64,000 bases of DNA from Paenibacillus sp. SYP-B3998 (GTDB lineage Bacteria; Bacillota; Bacilli; Paenibacillales; NBRC-103111), in contig NZ_JAAIKC010000004.1 in the NCBI RefSeq assembly GCF_010820665.1, positions 248,001 to 312,000 of the forward strand, given 5' to 3'. The translations under genes and the position numbers were made by a program. Every line of letters starts with the position of its first letter. The first letter of the stretch is position 1. Shown here piece by piece: positions 26,543 to 36,494 of this stretch. The notes under the pieces were generated by a model that saw nothing but the letters and a program-made list of their open reading frames with translations, ran no database searches and was not told the origin of the DNA.

Positions 26543-27415
26543 TCATCCTTTGATAGCTCCAATCATCGCACCTTTGACAAAGTATTTTTGAATAAAAGGG
26601 TACACAATGAGGAGCGGGAGAATGAGGACAATAACCCCTGCCGCTTTGACGCCTTCGGGAGTGACCTTATTGACTTCCTCAAGGTTCAAAGAAAACTCTT
26701 GAATGAGGGATTGACTGCTAATCATATGCTGCACCAACACAGATAAGTTATATTTGACCGGGTCATTGATATAAATTAATACATTCGCAAAAGTGTTCCA
26801 GAGCCCAACTGTATAAAATAAAGCAATCGTTGCTAACATCGGCGCTGAAAGCGGTAAAACGATTCTCCATATATATGTCCATTCCCCAGCCCCATCTATG
26901 CGTGCCGAATCCTCGATCTCTTGCGGTAAATTCTCAAGATAGCTTTTCATAATGAGCATATTGTAGACGCTAATCGCACTTGGCAGCCAGAGGGCAAAAT
27001 AACTATCAATAAGACCAAGCGATTTAATCAGCAAGTAATTCGGAATCAGACCTCCGGTGAACAGCATCGTAAACACGATGGCAAGCGTGAATGGTTTCCG
27101 TCCATAAAGCTCTTTCCTGGATAACGGATAAGCCGCTAACAAAGTGAACACCATGCAGATGAGAACTCCAACAACCGTTATAATTACGCTGTTTTGAAAG
27201 GCTTGCAAGACGGTGGTTCCTTCCAAAATTGTCTTGTAAGAGGTTAGGGTGAGGTCAATTGGCCACAGATACACTTTTCCAGATAAGACGGACTCATTCC
27301 CGCTTAAGGAAATAGCTAGAATATTGATGAGGGGGTATAGGCAAGTTAGTGACACAATCGATAAAATCAAATAATTCATGGCATAAAACAGCCGATTGTC
27401 TCCAATAGGTTTCAT
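26543..27415 (-). CDS. ABC sugar importer permease, LplC/CUT1 type
   Basis: This 290-residue permease has six predicted membrane segments. The EAA-type loop that contacts the ATPase reads EIEDSARIDGAGEWTYIWRIVLPLS. ATG 27415 has GGAGAAG upstream; the longer frame to 27505 overlaps the partner gene and is not needed. It follows the first permease gene by 13 bases and precedes the binding-protein gene by 70. Confidence 0.93.
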   Translation of the reverse strand: MKPIGDNRLFYAMNYLILSIVSLTCLYPLINILAISLSGNESVLSGKVYLWPIDLTLTSYKTILEGTTVLQAFQNSVIITVVGVLICMVFTLLAAYPLSRKELYGRKPFTLAIVFTMLFTGGLIPNYLLIKSLGLIDSYFALWLPSAISVYNMLIMKSYLENLPQEIEDSARIDGAGEWTYIWRIVLPLSAPMLATIALFYTVGLWNTFANVLIYINDPVKYNLSVLVQHMISSQSLIQEFSLNLEEVNKVTPEGVKAAGVIVLILPLLIVYPFIQKYFVKGAMIGAIKG

Positions 27416-27428
27416 AGGGCTTCTCCTT

Positions 27429-28400
27429 TCACCAGAGTCCCTGGTTGAATTTTCTAGCGATCCAATTCGTCGTGAAGACGAGAACGAAGGCAATAACGGC
27501 TTCAAACAATCCCATTGCGGCGGTTAAACTAAATTGGCCGCCTTGAAGGCCCACTCGATAAATATACGTTGAAATGACCTCGGAGACATTGGATACAATC
27601 GAATTTTGCAGGTTGTAAACTTGGTCGAAGCCAACATCCATAATCCTGCCCATCGATAAGATGAGGACAATGACGATGACGGAGCGAATGCCAGGCAAGG
27701 TGACATGCCACATTTGTCGGAACTTTCCTGCCCCATCCAGACTTGCTGCTTCATAGAGACCCGGATCAATGGAGGACAGAGCGGCCAAATAAATAATAGC
27801 GCCAAATCCGGCTTCTTTCCATATGCCTGCCCCTAGGAAGACAGAAATCCAGGACATAGCTTTATACAAGAACGGATACGCCTCAATACCGAAATATTGA
27901 ATGATATGGTTGATGGTCCCCGATTCCAAAGCGAAAAGGTTGATAACCAAGCCTCCAATAATGACCCACGAGAGAAAATGAGGCAGATATAGTAGCGTCT
28001 GTACGGTTTTTTTAAACCATAACCTTCTTATTTCGTTAAACATCAACGCGAGTAGAATGGGGAATGGAAAACCGACAACGATGGATAGCAAGGAGATAAA
28101 GAAGGTATTGCGGATTGTCGAGATTGCAAGGGGATCGGTAAAGAGGAGTTGGAAATTTTGCAGCCCAACCCACGGGCTTTCCCAAAGACCATCCGTGAAA
28201 TTATAGTTTTTGAAAGCGATAACATTTCCAAGCAAGGGAACATACTTGAAAAGTACAAAATATGCGATGACTGGGATGAACATCACCATCAACGGAATAT
28301 TTTGCTTTAGACGTCTTCTCCTACCCATCCCCATGTTCTTCGCAGTTGCTTCGTTAGGATCTTGCTTCAAGCGATCGCTGTGTTTTAAAGTATGCTGCAT
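27429..28400 (-). CDS. ABC sugar importer permease, LplB/CUT1 type
   Basis: This 323-residue permease is the first gene of the importer operon. A basic N-terminus (GRRRRLKQN) is followed by six membrane segments and the EAA loop YEAASLDGAGKFRQMWHVTLPG. ATG 28400 has GGGGAG six bases upstream; the longer frame to 28466 has no site. LplB/LplC/LplA-like sets in Paenibacillus import plant or microbial oligosaccharides. Regulation is probably by the membrane AraC protein encoded at the operon's far end. Confidence 0.93.
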   Translation of the reverse strand: MQHTLKHSDRLKQDPNEATAKNMGMGRRRRLKQNIPLMVMFIPVIAYFVLFKYVPLLGNVIAFKNYNFTDGLWESPWVGLQNFQLLFTDPLAISTIRNTFFISLLSIVVGFPFPILLALMFNEIRRLWFKKTVQTLLYLPHFLSWVIIGGLVINLFALESGTINHIIQYFGIEAYPFLYKAMSWISVFLGAGIWKEAGFGAIIYLAALSSIDPGLYEAASLDGAGKFRQMWHVTLPGIRSVIVIVLILSMGRIMDVGFDQVYNLQNSIVSNVSEVISTYIYRVGLQGGQFSLTAAMGLFEAVIAFVLVFTTNWIARKFNQGLW

Positions 28401-28730
28401 GCTTAGCTCCCCATTCATTCGTTGGATTGTGCTTACGTAGTTTTTGTGATTCGTCATAAATAACATACAGTTGTGAAATCTCAGCGTCTATAAACAATTT
28501 TCGGGCATGCACAAATTATTCGGTAAGAGGAACGAAAGAGTCTAATAACGCCGTTATTAAAGGAATGTGTATGCAAATTCTTGTTTATTGCAGCCTATTC
28601 AGTCTCTCCTTTATGCTAATGGTGTAACTAAATACAACAAGAAGGAGAGTAAGCTTTCACATCAAGAAAAGAGCGTTTTTGAGTCGCTAATGTGGGACCG
28701 CTTACATCTGTAAGAAGGAGGTTTTCCATT
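28401..28730. other. Divergent intergenic region between the importer operon and the giant beta-helix gene
   Basis: These 330 bases hold no supported gene. Both flanking genes have clear ribosome sites (GGGGAG on minus; AAGGAGG at 28715-28721 on plus). I see no convincing sigma-A promoter and no good catabolite-responsive element; activator-dependent promoters would fit. Confidence 0.5.
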
Positions 28731-31700
28731 GTGCTTAAGAAAATGTTTCGAGCCTGTTTAGTACTTTGTTTACTTTCTACTTTTTGGACCAGCACAACGA
28801 GCTATGCGGACGGGGGTTCGCAGGCAGTATTTTATGTAGATCCAGTCAACGGCAACGACAGCAATTCCGGCACGTTGAATGCACCAGTCAAAACGATTGG
28901 AAAAGCGCGCGACCTTGTAAGGACGGTCAATGCGAATATGGCAGAGGATATTGTGGTCTATCTTCGCGGAGGGACGTACACACAAACGAACACGCTCGTA
29001 TTTACCGAACAAGATTCGGGGAGCAATGGACATTACGTTGTCTACAAGTCATATCCAGGTGAGACCGCTGTAATTAGCGGTGGACAAAATATTACGGGGT
29101 GGACGCTGTACGATTCAGAAAAGAATATTTACAAGGCAAGTGCGGGCTTTGATGTGGAGACCAGGCAATTATATGTAAATGGCAAACGCGCTATTCGGGC
29201 CAGAAGCGAGGGTGGACTACCTGATAGCATTTCTAATCCTGACGGCATCTCAACTTCATTAGTAGACATAGCGGGTTGGGACAATGTCAGTGATATGGAA
29301 ATGGTGTTTAATGAAAAATGGACGAATTCACGGGGAAGTGTGGATACGATTACGGCTGCAGATGGAGGCGCCTTCATCAAGATGAAACAACCAGGATGGT
29401 ACAACCTACGGAACAAAAACAGCACCTCGGTAGCTACTCCCTGGTATTTTGAAAACGCTTACAATTTACTTGACCAAGAAGGGGAGTGGTATCTCAACAG
29501 AACGACAGACACATTTTACTATAAGCCTCGTGCCAATGAGAATATGACCACCGCTCAAGTAACGATACCCCAGGTGGAGCAGCTTGTCAAAATAAAAGGC
29601 AGCAGCTTGGATACACCGATTCATAATATCCAGTTTGAGGGGATCTCATTTGCGTACACAACGTGGCTGCTTCCGAACTCCAGCAGAGGGCTGCCTGACG
29701 TGCAATCTAATGTTCTCCGCGAAACCAACCTGACGACTTTTGAGATAACAGAGACGTTATCACTAGCAGCAGTTCAAGTGGATACGGGGAAATCGATAAC
29801 ATTTGAAAGATGTATATTTTCTAAACTAGGTGGAGCGGCAATTAATCTCAGTAAGGGCAGCCAAAATAATTTGATTCAGGGGAATTCGTTCACTGACATT
29901 TCAGGAAGCGGGATACAGATTGGTGAACTTAATAACAGCGATGTGGAAACTTATAACCCGTTCGACACGAGGAAAATATTAAGTGGGCATCGTATCGAAA
30001 ATAACTATTTCTATAATCTCGCCTTGGAGTATCGCTCAGCGGTAGCCATATTCGCCTCATTCCCTGAAAATTTGATTATCAGTCATAATGAAATTGCAAA
30101 TCTGCCTTACTCTGGAATTACAATTGGTTGGGGCTGGGGAGACTACGACACCGCCAATCGGGGGGTGCGAATAGAAAATAACTACATTCATAACGTGATG
30201 CTCGTGCTCAATGATGGCGGCGCCATCTACACGTTGGGGACCTCCTACGATATGGAGATTCGCGGGAACTACTTGAAAGATCAGGAGCATGATCAATCTG
30301 TTCTCTATTTTGACATGGGAAGCACTTGGATCAAAGCAGAAGACAACGTTGTCGAGAATTCACCAACGAACTTGTATATTAGTCCAGCTTCGGATATCCA
30401 AGTTAAACGTACCTACACAGACAACTACCTCAAGGTGAATCTTGGAATCCGCAGTCATGTTTCTGATACGGTCTTTGTTACAGACGGCAATTGGCCTGAT
30501 GAAGCGTTAGCCATAAAGGCGAATGCAGGGCTGGAGCCTGCGTATCAGAATATTATTACAGAACCGCCCGTGTTGACTCCCGTCTCTGACCATCGACCTC
30601 ATCCGGTTCCTTTGCCTGACCCCGCACCGGTTGAATTTTCCGGGAAAAGGGGAATTTTGACGGGGATCGAAAAGGTAGGGAAGGTTCGTAATAATTACTC
30701 AAGCTGGGTTGGTACGAAAATAACGATAGGCAGCGCTCCTCTTACGGTAACAGCTCTCGGAAGGGTGAACTTTCCCGACAGTGTGGAGCAGCATCCGTTA
30801 AAGATCGTTGATGCCGACACCAAAGAGGATGTAGCGGGTACGCAGGTAACGCTGATTATATCCAAAGCACAGGCAAATGGAGACTTTAAATATGCACAGC
30901 TTCCAGCGCCTGTCATCTTAGAAGCTAACAAGTCATACTACCTAGTGAGCAAGGAAAGTAATGGTGGCGATCTCTGGTACGATAGCGATTTGAAAGTGAG
31001 TTATAGTTCGGCAGTTACGGTATTTCGAGGTGTCTGGGGATCATCGTATAAGGATGGAGATATTAACGGTAACAGCTTCGTAGGACTAGATTTGCTTTAT
31101 CAAGATAGTGGATCGAGTTTTCCTCCCCCTATTATGCTCCCTTCGGATATCGATGAGCCAGTCAATCAAGGACCCGCTCAGCTTCCGGTCGATCTTGAAC
31201 ATACAGCGGGAATCATCAGCACAGCGCTTCCTGCTGGAATGAGAAACGATTGGAACGGTTGGGTAGGGATGAAATTAACGATAGGTACCCAGCCTCTGTA
31301 TGTTAGTGCGATTGGACGTATGATCGCCAGTTCTAACACGGGCAAACACAAGCTAAGAATCATTGATGCCGATACCGAGGCTATTATTGCAGAAACTCAA
31401 ATGGATACTTCGAGAGGGACTCCAGGAAATTTCAACTATGGTCAACTAGAGGAAACCGTTCGGCTATTAGCTGGTAAATCTTATTATGTGCTAAGTCTCG
31501 AAGAGGATGGAGGCGACTCCTGGTATAAAGGTCCTACGCTGCAAACAGCGGGATCTGCAGTAACGATTAATAACGGGATCTACAAATCCAACGATAAAGT
31601 TTCCCGTAGACAATCTTATATCAATAATTTCCAGGTACAACAAGGTTTCGTAGGCCTTGACCTTCGCTATACGCTCGACGGTTATGCTTTTGAAAATTTG

Positions 31701-33842
31701 GTTAAAAACGGTAAATTTGAATATGATACGCTTTATTGGCTGCCATATAACGGATCGATATCACGCGTAACCGACGCTACCTATAACAACACGCAGGGTT
31801 CAGCAAAGGTTACAATGGGAGGATCTTTCGGGATGGCATCCCAAACCATTGCATTTGAGAAAAATAAACAATATGAAATATCGGTGTGGGTTAAATTAGA
31901 TGCGGGCTCAAGCGTAGCCCAACTCATTTTGGATCACGCAACAGGAACACCGCGATACGAATATTTAGCAACCAATACACCCATAGATACAACGTGGACA
32001 CAACTGAAGGTAAGGTATAAATACACGGGTTCCAATGCGGACGGGACTGCGGTTATACAGATTCGCATAGGTAATGGCACGACGAAATACACGTACTATT
32101 TCGATAACTTTGTTATAAAGGAAATTGCCGATCAAGTATTTAACGGTGATTTTGAAACGAATACGAGCGGTTGGACGCCTTACAATGCAGCTATAACCCG
32201 GGTGACGGACGCTACTTATGGGGGGAGTGCTGGATCAGCTAAAATCGTGATGTCCAATACGTTTGGGATGGCTTCCCAAAACCTGACGCTAGAAAAAAAT
32301 GTGAGATATGATGTTTCGGCTAAGGTAAAGCTTGCGGCCGGAGAAGGAGCGGCTCAAATTATTCTCGATCATATCAGTGGAACACCCCGCTATGATTATT
32401 TGGCAACAACAACGGTTGATACGTCATGGCATGAACTGAAAACAAGCTTCGTCTACACAGGACCCAATGCCAATGCAAATGCAGCGATGTGGATTCGTAT
32501 TGGAGACGGTAAAACCAAAATGACGTTCTACTTGGATGATATTCGTGTAACCAGGTCCATGATCGATCATTTGGATGTGAGTTTGGATAAAAGTGTGCTT
32601 AAGGTAGGTGAACAAACCCCATTTACGGTCAAGGGGATGATGGCTGACGGAAGCATAGCGAATTTGGACAATGTGGGACTACGTTTCCTTAGCAGTGACA
32701 GTACGGTTGCAGAAGCAACCTATCAGCCAACCGTCATAACGAATACCTATTTCCAAACCTATAGCTCGGTTACACAGATCACCTACAATCCCAACGGATC
32801 TTCTGTTTCTGAAGATGTCTACAGCGGGAATAATGTTGGAGTGGGTAGTGGCGGGATGCCATTCCTTACTGTCACTCAATCGACCTATGGGTTGGATAAT
32901 CTAGGTATTGTTAATGGACAATTAATTGCCAAAAAAGAAGGGGCCATTTCACTGAGAGCCGTTGTTACCTATAACGGGAAAATGGTTTCGTCGATACCGA
33001 TTGTGGTATACATCGATAGTACACCGCCAACAGCTACGCTTTCATACAGCGGAACGCTACTAACGAACCAGGATGTCATAGCGACGATTACACCAAGTGA
33101 AGTGGTTACGGTTACAAACAACAATGGTTCCAAAAGTTATCGGTTTGCGAGCAACGGAAGTTTTACATTCGAATTCATGGACGCGGCAGGTAACAGAGGA
33201 ACGGCAACAGCGGTGGTTACGAATATCGATAAAACGTCTCCGACACTACGGCTTACGGTAGATAAACAGAGGCTTTGGCCAGCAAACAAGAAGATGACGC
33301 CGATTAATATTGCAGCTAGTGCGGAAGATATTGGATCAGGTATTGCATCCATCTTGTTAACTTCCATCACATCGAGCGATCCAGATCAAGCAAACAATGT
33401 AGTGGATATTGGATCGTTCATCCAGTCTGCGCTGCTCGTGCAAATTCATAAGTCTGAGCTCGCCAGAAATCAACTGCAGCAATCGGGAATTACGTTAACG
33501 AGTGTATCTGGACAGATGAAGTCCATCAATCAGATTCTGGCGGAGCTAGAGCAAGTTGTTGCTCCGTTATCCCAAGCAGCTCGGAAACAAATTTTAGAGA
33601 AAATATTTGAGTACAATATGGTCATGGAACAAATGTGGATCACATGGTTGAATCGTCATAAACCCGAGAATGAACCTGATATCCAAGATGCTGCAATCGG
33701 CACCTTCGATACCTCGTTTAAGCTGCGAGCGGAACGAACGAACCTTCTCCATGAACGAACCTATAGGATCACTTATGAGGCGACGGATTTGGCAGGGAAT
33801 AAAACGACAGTTGCAACGCAAGTTGTAGTCGCACCCAATTAA
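28731..33842 (+). CDS. Giant secreted right-handed beta-helix protein with tandem accessory modules
   Basis: This 1703-residue protein starts at GTG 28731, nine bases after AAGGAGG. Signal peptide: residues 1-26. Approximate order: 30-620, a parallel beta-helix of the DUF1565/pectate-lyase-like type (FYVDPVNGNDSNSGT opening, right-handed N-rich coils); 630-770 and 865-1000, two copies of a DUF4082-like sandwich (SSWVGTKITIG / NGWVGMKLTIG, LKIVDADT / LRIIDADT, FVGLDL in both); 1005-1150 and 1152-1285, two CBM4/9-like modules (NGKFE..WLPYNGSISRVTDATY / NGDFE..WTPYNAAITRVTDATY); then an Ig-like region, another sandwich (DSTPPTATLSYSG), and a helical insert near the end. It is probably a polysaccharide lyase or glycosidase; activity is unknown. 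Confidence 0.88.
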   Translation: MLKKMFRACLVLCLLSTFWTSTTSYADGGSQAVFYVDPVNGNDSNSGTLNAPVKTIGKARDLVRTVNANMAEDIVVYLRGGTYTQTNTLVFTEQDSGSNGHYVVYKSYPGETAVISGGQNITGWTLYDSEKNIYKASAGFDVETRQLYVNGKRAIRARSEGGLPDSISNPDGISTSLVDIAGWDNVSDMEMVFNEKWTNSRGSVDTITAADGGAFIKMKQPGWYNLRNKNSTSVATPWYFENAYNLLDQEGEWYLNRTTDTFYYKPRANENMTTAQVTIPQVEQLVKIKGSSLDTPIHNIQFEGISFAYTTWLLPNSSRGLPDVQSNVLRETNLTTFEITETLSLAAVQVDTGKSITFERCIFSKLGGAAINLSKGSQNNLIQGNSFTDISGSGIQIGELNNSDVETYNPFDTRKILSGHRIENNYFYNLALEYRSAVAIFASFPENLIISHNEIANLPYSGITIGWGWGDYDTANRGVRIENNYIHNVMLVLNDGGAIYTLGTSYDMEIRGNYLKDQEHDQSVLYFDMGSTWIKAEDNVVENSPTNLYISPASDIQVKRTYTDNYLKVNLGIRSHVSDTVFVTDGNWPDEALAIKANAGLEPAYQNIITEPPVLTPVSDHRPHPVPLPDPAPVEFSGKRGILTGIEKVGKVRNNYSSWVGTKITIGSAPLTVTALGRVNFPDSVEQHPLKIVDADTKEDVAGTQVTLIISKAQANGDFKYAQLPAPVILEANKSYYLVSKESNGGDLWYDSDLKVSYSSAVTVFRGVWGSSYKDGDINGNSFVGLDLLYQDSGSSFPPPIMLPSDIDEPVNQGPAQLPVDLEHTAGIISTALPAGMRNDWNGWVGMKLTIGTQPLYVSAIGRMIASSNTGKHKLRIIDADTEAIIAETQMDTSRGTPGNFNYGQLEETVRLLAGKSYYVLSLEEDGGDSWYKGPTLQTAGSAVTINNGIYKSNDKVSRRQSYINNFQVQQGFVGLDLRYTLDGYAFENLVKNGKFEYDTLYWLPYNGSISRVTDATYNNTQGSAKVTMGGSFGMASQTIAFEKNKQYEISVWVKLDAGSSVAQLILDHATGTPRYEYLATNTPIDTTWTQLKVRYKYTGSNADGTAVIQIRIGNGTTKYTYYFDNFVIKEIADQVFNGDFETNTSGWTPYNAAITRVTDATYGGSAGSAKIVMSNTFGMASQNLTLEKNVRYDVSAKVKLAAGEGAAQIILDHISGTPRYDYLATTTVDTSWHELKTSFVYTGPNANANAAMWIRIGDGKTKMTFYLDDIRVTRSMIDHLDVSLDKSVLKVGEQTPFTVKGMMADGSIANLDNVGLRFLSSDSTVAEATYQPTVITNTYFQTYSSVTQITYNPNGSSVSEDVYSGNNVGVGSGGMPFLTVTQSTYGLDNLGIVNGQLIAKKEGAISLRAVVTYNGKMVSSIPIVVYIDSTPPTATLSYSGTLLTNQDVIATITPSEVVTVTNNNGSKSYRFASNGSFTFEFMDAAGNRGTATAVVTNIDKTSPTLRLTVDKQRLWPANKKMTPINIAASAEDIGSGIASILLTSITSSDPDQANNVVDIGSFIQSALLVQIHKSELARNQLQQSGITLTSVSGQMKSINQILAELEQVVAPLSQAARKQILEKIFEYNMVMEQMWITWLNRHKPENEPDIQDAAIGTFDTSFKLRAERTNLLHERTYRITYEATDLAGNKTTVATQVVVAPN

Positions 33843-33875
33843 CCATGCATGGAAGGTGTTGAGGTTAAACAAGGA

Positions 33876-33928
33876 AGCCGGAGTCGATGGAGCGCGCAGC
33901 CTTCCATTAACTTCGGTTTTCTTTCTGC
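33876..33928 (+). terminator. Terminator after the giant beta-helix gene
   Basis: CCGGAGTCGATGGA (33878-33891) pairs imperfectly with TCCATTAACTTCGG (33903-33916), followed by TTTTCTTTCTG. Confidence 0.65.
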
Positions 33929-34059
33929 TCTTTTATTGATATGAGTTGCATGCCTATTGTAGAATCCTTTCGCTGTTGAAAGTGAATAAGCCGTACGTTC
34001 TAATAATTTCTTAGCACTATTACCATAAGAGAAGGAAATTAAAATAGGAGGGGTTAGAA

Positions 34060-34713
34060 ATGCTGGTTTGTATTCAAAAACGACTTGCGGTCATATTTCT
34101 TGCAATTACCTTGCTACTCAGTTGGTTACTTCCCACTCGCGTGTTAGCTGTAGAGGAACCAACCATTCAATGGGGGGCTCCCTTATCGACCCAACTCGTT
34201 AGTACCACGTTCTATGTAGACGCAACTATTCATTCAACGGGGCGATACATTGCCACAATAGAGGTAGAAGGCCACTTATTTCCATTACATGTAAATAAGT
34301 GGGCATGGTGGGCTGTAGGCATCGTCTCATTAGCTGGTCAAGAAAGAGGTGTGAAAAAACTGACGCTTCGAGTTGCTTTTGATTCTGGTAAAGTCGTTGA
34401 GCAAGTTAGATATGTCATTTATGACTTAGAGCCTACGATTACCATTACTTCGCCCCTGCCATCCACATCGACTAGTGGGGATGTCTTACTCCAAGCTTCG
34501 TGTCGAGATGATGGTTCAAGGGGCTGTGTAGAGCTTAAAGTTACGGCTGCAACCAGTTATAAATACAAAGTGCTTGCTACAGCCGAAAGAGAAATTAATC
34601 AAATCGTGTCTCTTGCAGCATTCAGGGGGGAGCGCGTAACCCTCATATTTGAAGGCAAGGATAACACAGGCCAAGTGACCCGGAAGGAGCGGACGATCTT
34701 CGTCGTCAGATAG
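34060..34713 (+). CDS. Small secreted protein with Ig-like strands
   Basis: This 217-residue protein has a signal peptide at residues 1-31 (LLLSWLLPTRVLA, cleavage near VLA-VE). The mature part is all-beta, with two likely Ig/fibronectin-like domains: about 35-125 (TTFYVDATIHSTGRYIATIEV) and about 128-217 (TITITSPLPSTSTSGDVLLQASC, ending KERTIFVV). One Cys pair (about residues 151 and 159) could form a disulfide. AGGAGGGG stands before the ATG. I do not recognise the family; location suggests it acts at the cell surface with the beta-helix proteins. Confidence 0.7.
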   Translation: MLVCIQKRLAVIFLAITLLLSWLLPTRVLAVEEPTIQWGAPLSTQLVSTTFYVDATIHSTGRYIATIEVEGHLFPLHVNKWAWWAVGIVSLAGQERGVKKLTLRVAFDSGKVVEQVRYVIYDLEPTITITSPLPSTSTSGDVLLQASCRDDGSRGCVELKVTAATSYKYKVLATAEREINQIVSLAAFRGERVTLIFEGKDNTGQVTRKERTIFVVR

Positions 34714-34743
34714 GAAGGTTACGAAGTCAGGCGAAATGAACGT

Positions 34744-34778
34744 ATCCCCTTAGTAGCGCAAACCGCTAGTAGGGGGAT
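34744..34778. terminator. Convergent terminator hairpin
   Basis: ATCCCCTTAGTAGCG pairs with CGCTAGTAGGGGGAT around a 5-base loop; TTGTTGTTT follows on the plus strand. It serves the Ig-like gene and possibly the converging minus gene. Confidence 0.75.
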
Positions 34779-34784
34779 TGTTGT

Positions 34785-36287
34785 TTAGAACGTATATTCA
34801 CCGCTTAACAACGTGCCTGTGATGTTAAAATCAACAATAAGCGGATCACGCTGTGTGAAAGTGACTGAAATTTGGCCGGAATCGGTAGGTGCAGTTACAG
34901 ATAAAGTTTGGGCATTTCCTACCTTGGCTATAGGATTAAGCTGCTGGATTTGCCCGATGGAGTGGCTGGGACTTGAGCCCTTTGAGAAGGAAACAAGATA
35001 AGCCTGACGTGCAGAATGGTCAAAGCTTGCATTCGCCCCTTTGCATACGACGGAGAGCAGATAAGTTCCGTTAATAGGTAATACAAAATGGAATGTAGCT
35101 GTTGTTCCAGCGGCGCTGCGATTGAACCAATCGAAGGAAGGCGTATTGTAATAGGTCAGACCATTGCTTGACACATACTCAAGTCTTTTTTTGTTTTTAC
35201 GCACTTTCAAATAATCGATGTTTGTTGGCGTCACCTCGCCATATATTTTGCCTTCTTGGCATTGAATATAGATTACATCCTCAGAGGATACCGGTGCGCC
35301 TTCTCTGAGTACAAGATGCATATCATTTAACGAGAAAGGTGCGCTTAAATTGACGATTCTTTTAAAAATGTCTGAGGATTTCACGTATAATTTAACGATG
35401 CCTATGCTGCTTTGCGGAGTCAGAGCTTGCTTCAACTCACCAGATAGGTTGATATTTATTTCTGCGCTCGTTTGACCGGTATACACAATCGCATTGCAAC
35501 CCGAAGAGAAAGTGGGTGAAAGGGTCAAGTCCAGTACGGTTAACTTGGCGTAGCTGCCATTTAACAGAATGGGGTAGCGGTAACTCCCCTCTACGTACAA
35601 ATGCGTACATACAACATGAGCATGGGATCCGATGACGAGTCCATCTAGCGCCTGGCTGCCTCCATGCTTATACAAGCTAGTGAAAGTAACGCCTGTGTTA
35701 TTATCGATGGCGATTGTGGACATGGATCGGATAACGCCGAAGGCTAAATCGTCACAGCTGCCTTGAATCCATATATCATTCGCACAATCTATGAATTGTA
35801 TGGATTCGAAGTAGGAACCAGTAAACGTTCCAGGTAATGAGGCTTCTGTGGCTTGGTTGTGAATACCGATGTACGCGCTTTGTATAACTAAAGATTCAAA
35901 TACAGACGTAAAGCCACCGACTAAAGTAGAAGCAGCCAAGGCGCAAAGATTAGCAATCCCACTGCAGTGAAGAGTCAATTTTCCGCATAACCTAGATCGT
36001 GTCATGTTTTTTAAATCAAATAGAACGGTGCGGCCAGTAGCTAACTGCATGCCCCCTGTAACAATTTCTGTATAGATTCCGGGCATTGCTTTAATTATCG
36101 TATCATTACTCTGGATAACTAGAGCTGATGGTGGGCACAACGTACCGGAAACTAAAAAAGTAGCTGCATCTAATACGGCTGTTTTGTTCTGCGCAGCAGC
36201 AGCAGCAAAAAGTGTCTGAAGTTTTACGGTATCGTCCCCCCCTGTCCCTGCACCATACGAACTAGCATAAAGAAATCCCACAATCAT
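34785..36287 (-). CDS. Signal-less beta-helix (tailspike/pectate-lyase-3-like) protein
   Basis: This protein is about 500 residues long with no signal peptide. It opens GFLYASSYGAGTGGDDTVKL then QTLFAAAAAQNKTAVLDAAT, the 'GDDTxxLQxxxxxA' start seen in pectate-lyase-3 beta-helices and phage tailspikes. A right-handed helix region with short repetitive strands follows to about 330. The last 170 residues form an all-beta C-terminal part (FDWFNRSAAGTTATFHFVLP, TGTLLSGEYTF) reminiscent of phage or receptor-binding trimerisation tips. Starts at GTG 36290, ATG 36287 or GTG 36281 are all compatible with the GAGGAG site. It stands alone on the minus strand between secreted proteins; no phage genes surround it. 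Confidence 0.7.
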   Translation of the reverse strand: MIVGFLYASSYGAGTGGDDTVKLQTLFAAAAAQNKTAVLDAATFLVSGTLCPPSALVIQSNDTIIKAMPGIYTEIVTGGMQLATGRTVLFDLKNMTRSRLCGKLTLHCSGIANLCALAASTLVGGFTSVFESLVIQSAYIGIHNQATEASLPGTFTGSYFESIQFIDCANDIWIQGSCDDLAFGVIRSMSTIAIDNNTGVTFTSLYKHGGSQALDGLVIGSHAHVVCTHLYVEGSYRYPILLNGSYAKLTVLDLTLSPTFSSGCNAIVYTGQTSAEININLSGELKQALTPQSSIGIVKLYVKSSDIFKRIVNLSAPFSLNDMHLVLREGAPVSSEDVIYIQCQEGKIYGEVTPTNIDYLKVRKNKKRLEYVSSNGLTYYNTPSFDWFNRSAAGTTATFHFVLPINGTYLLSVVCKGANASFDHSARQAYLVSFSKGSSPSHSIGQIQQLNPIAKVGNAQTLSVTAPTDSGQISVTFTQRDPLIVDFNITGTLLSGEYTF

Positions 36288-36494
36288 CACTCCTCAAGGT
36301 TATCGATCCATCGCTACAGGCCATGGTATTGCGTATGTGTTAACAACCATATCCCAATTCGTTCATTACGGCTAGAGCTTCTTTCCATAATTTCCTTCAC
36401 GCGTGTGAAAAATGGTAAAATTTACTTAAAAGCTTTCTGTGAGAATTTTCTCTCATAAAAGTCAGATGATTCTTACAGGTGGAGGAGATTGCAA

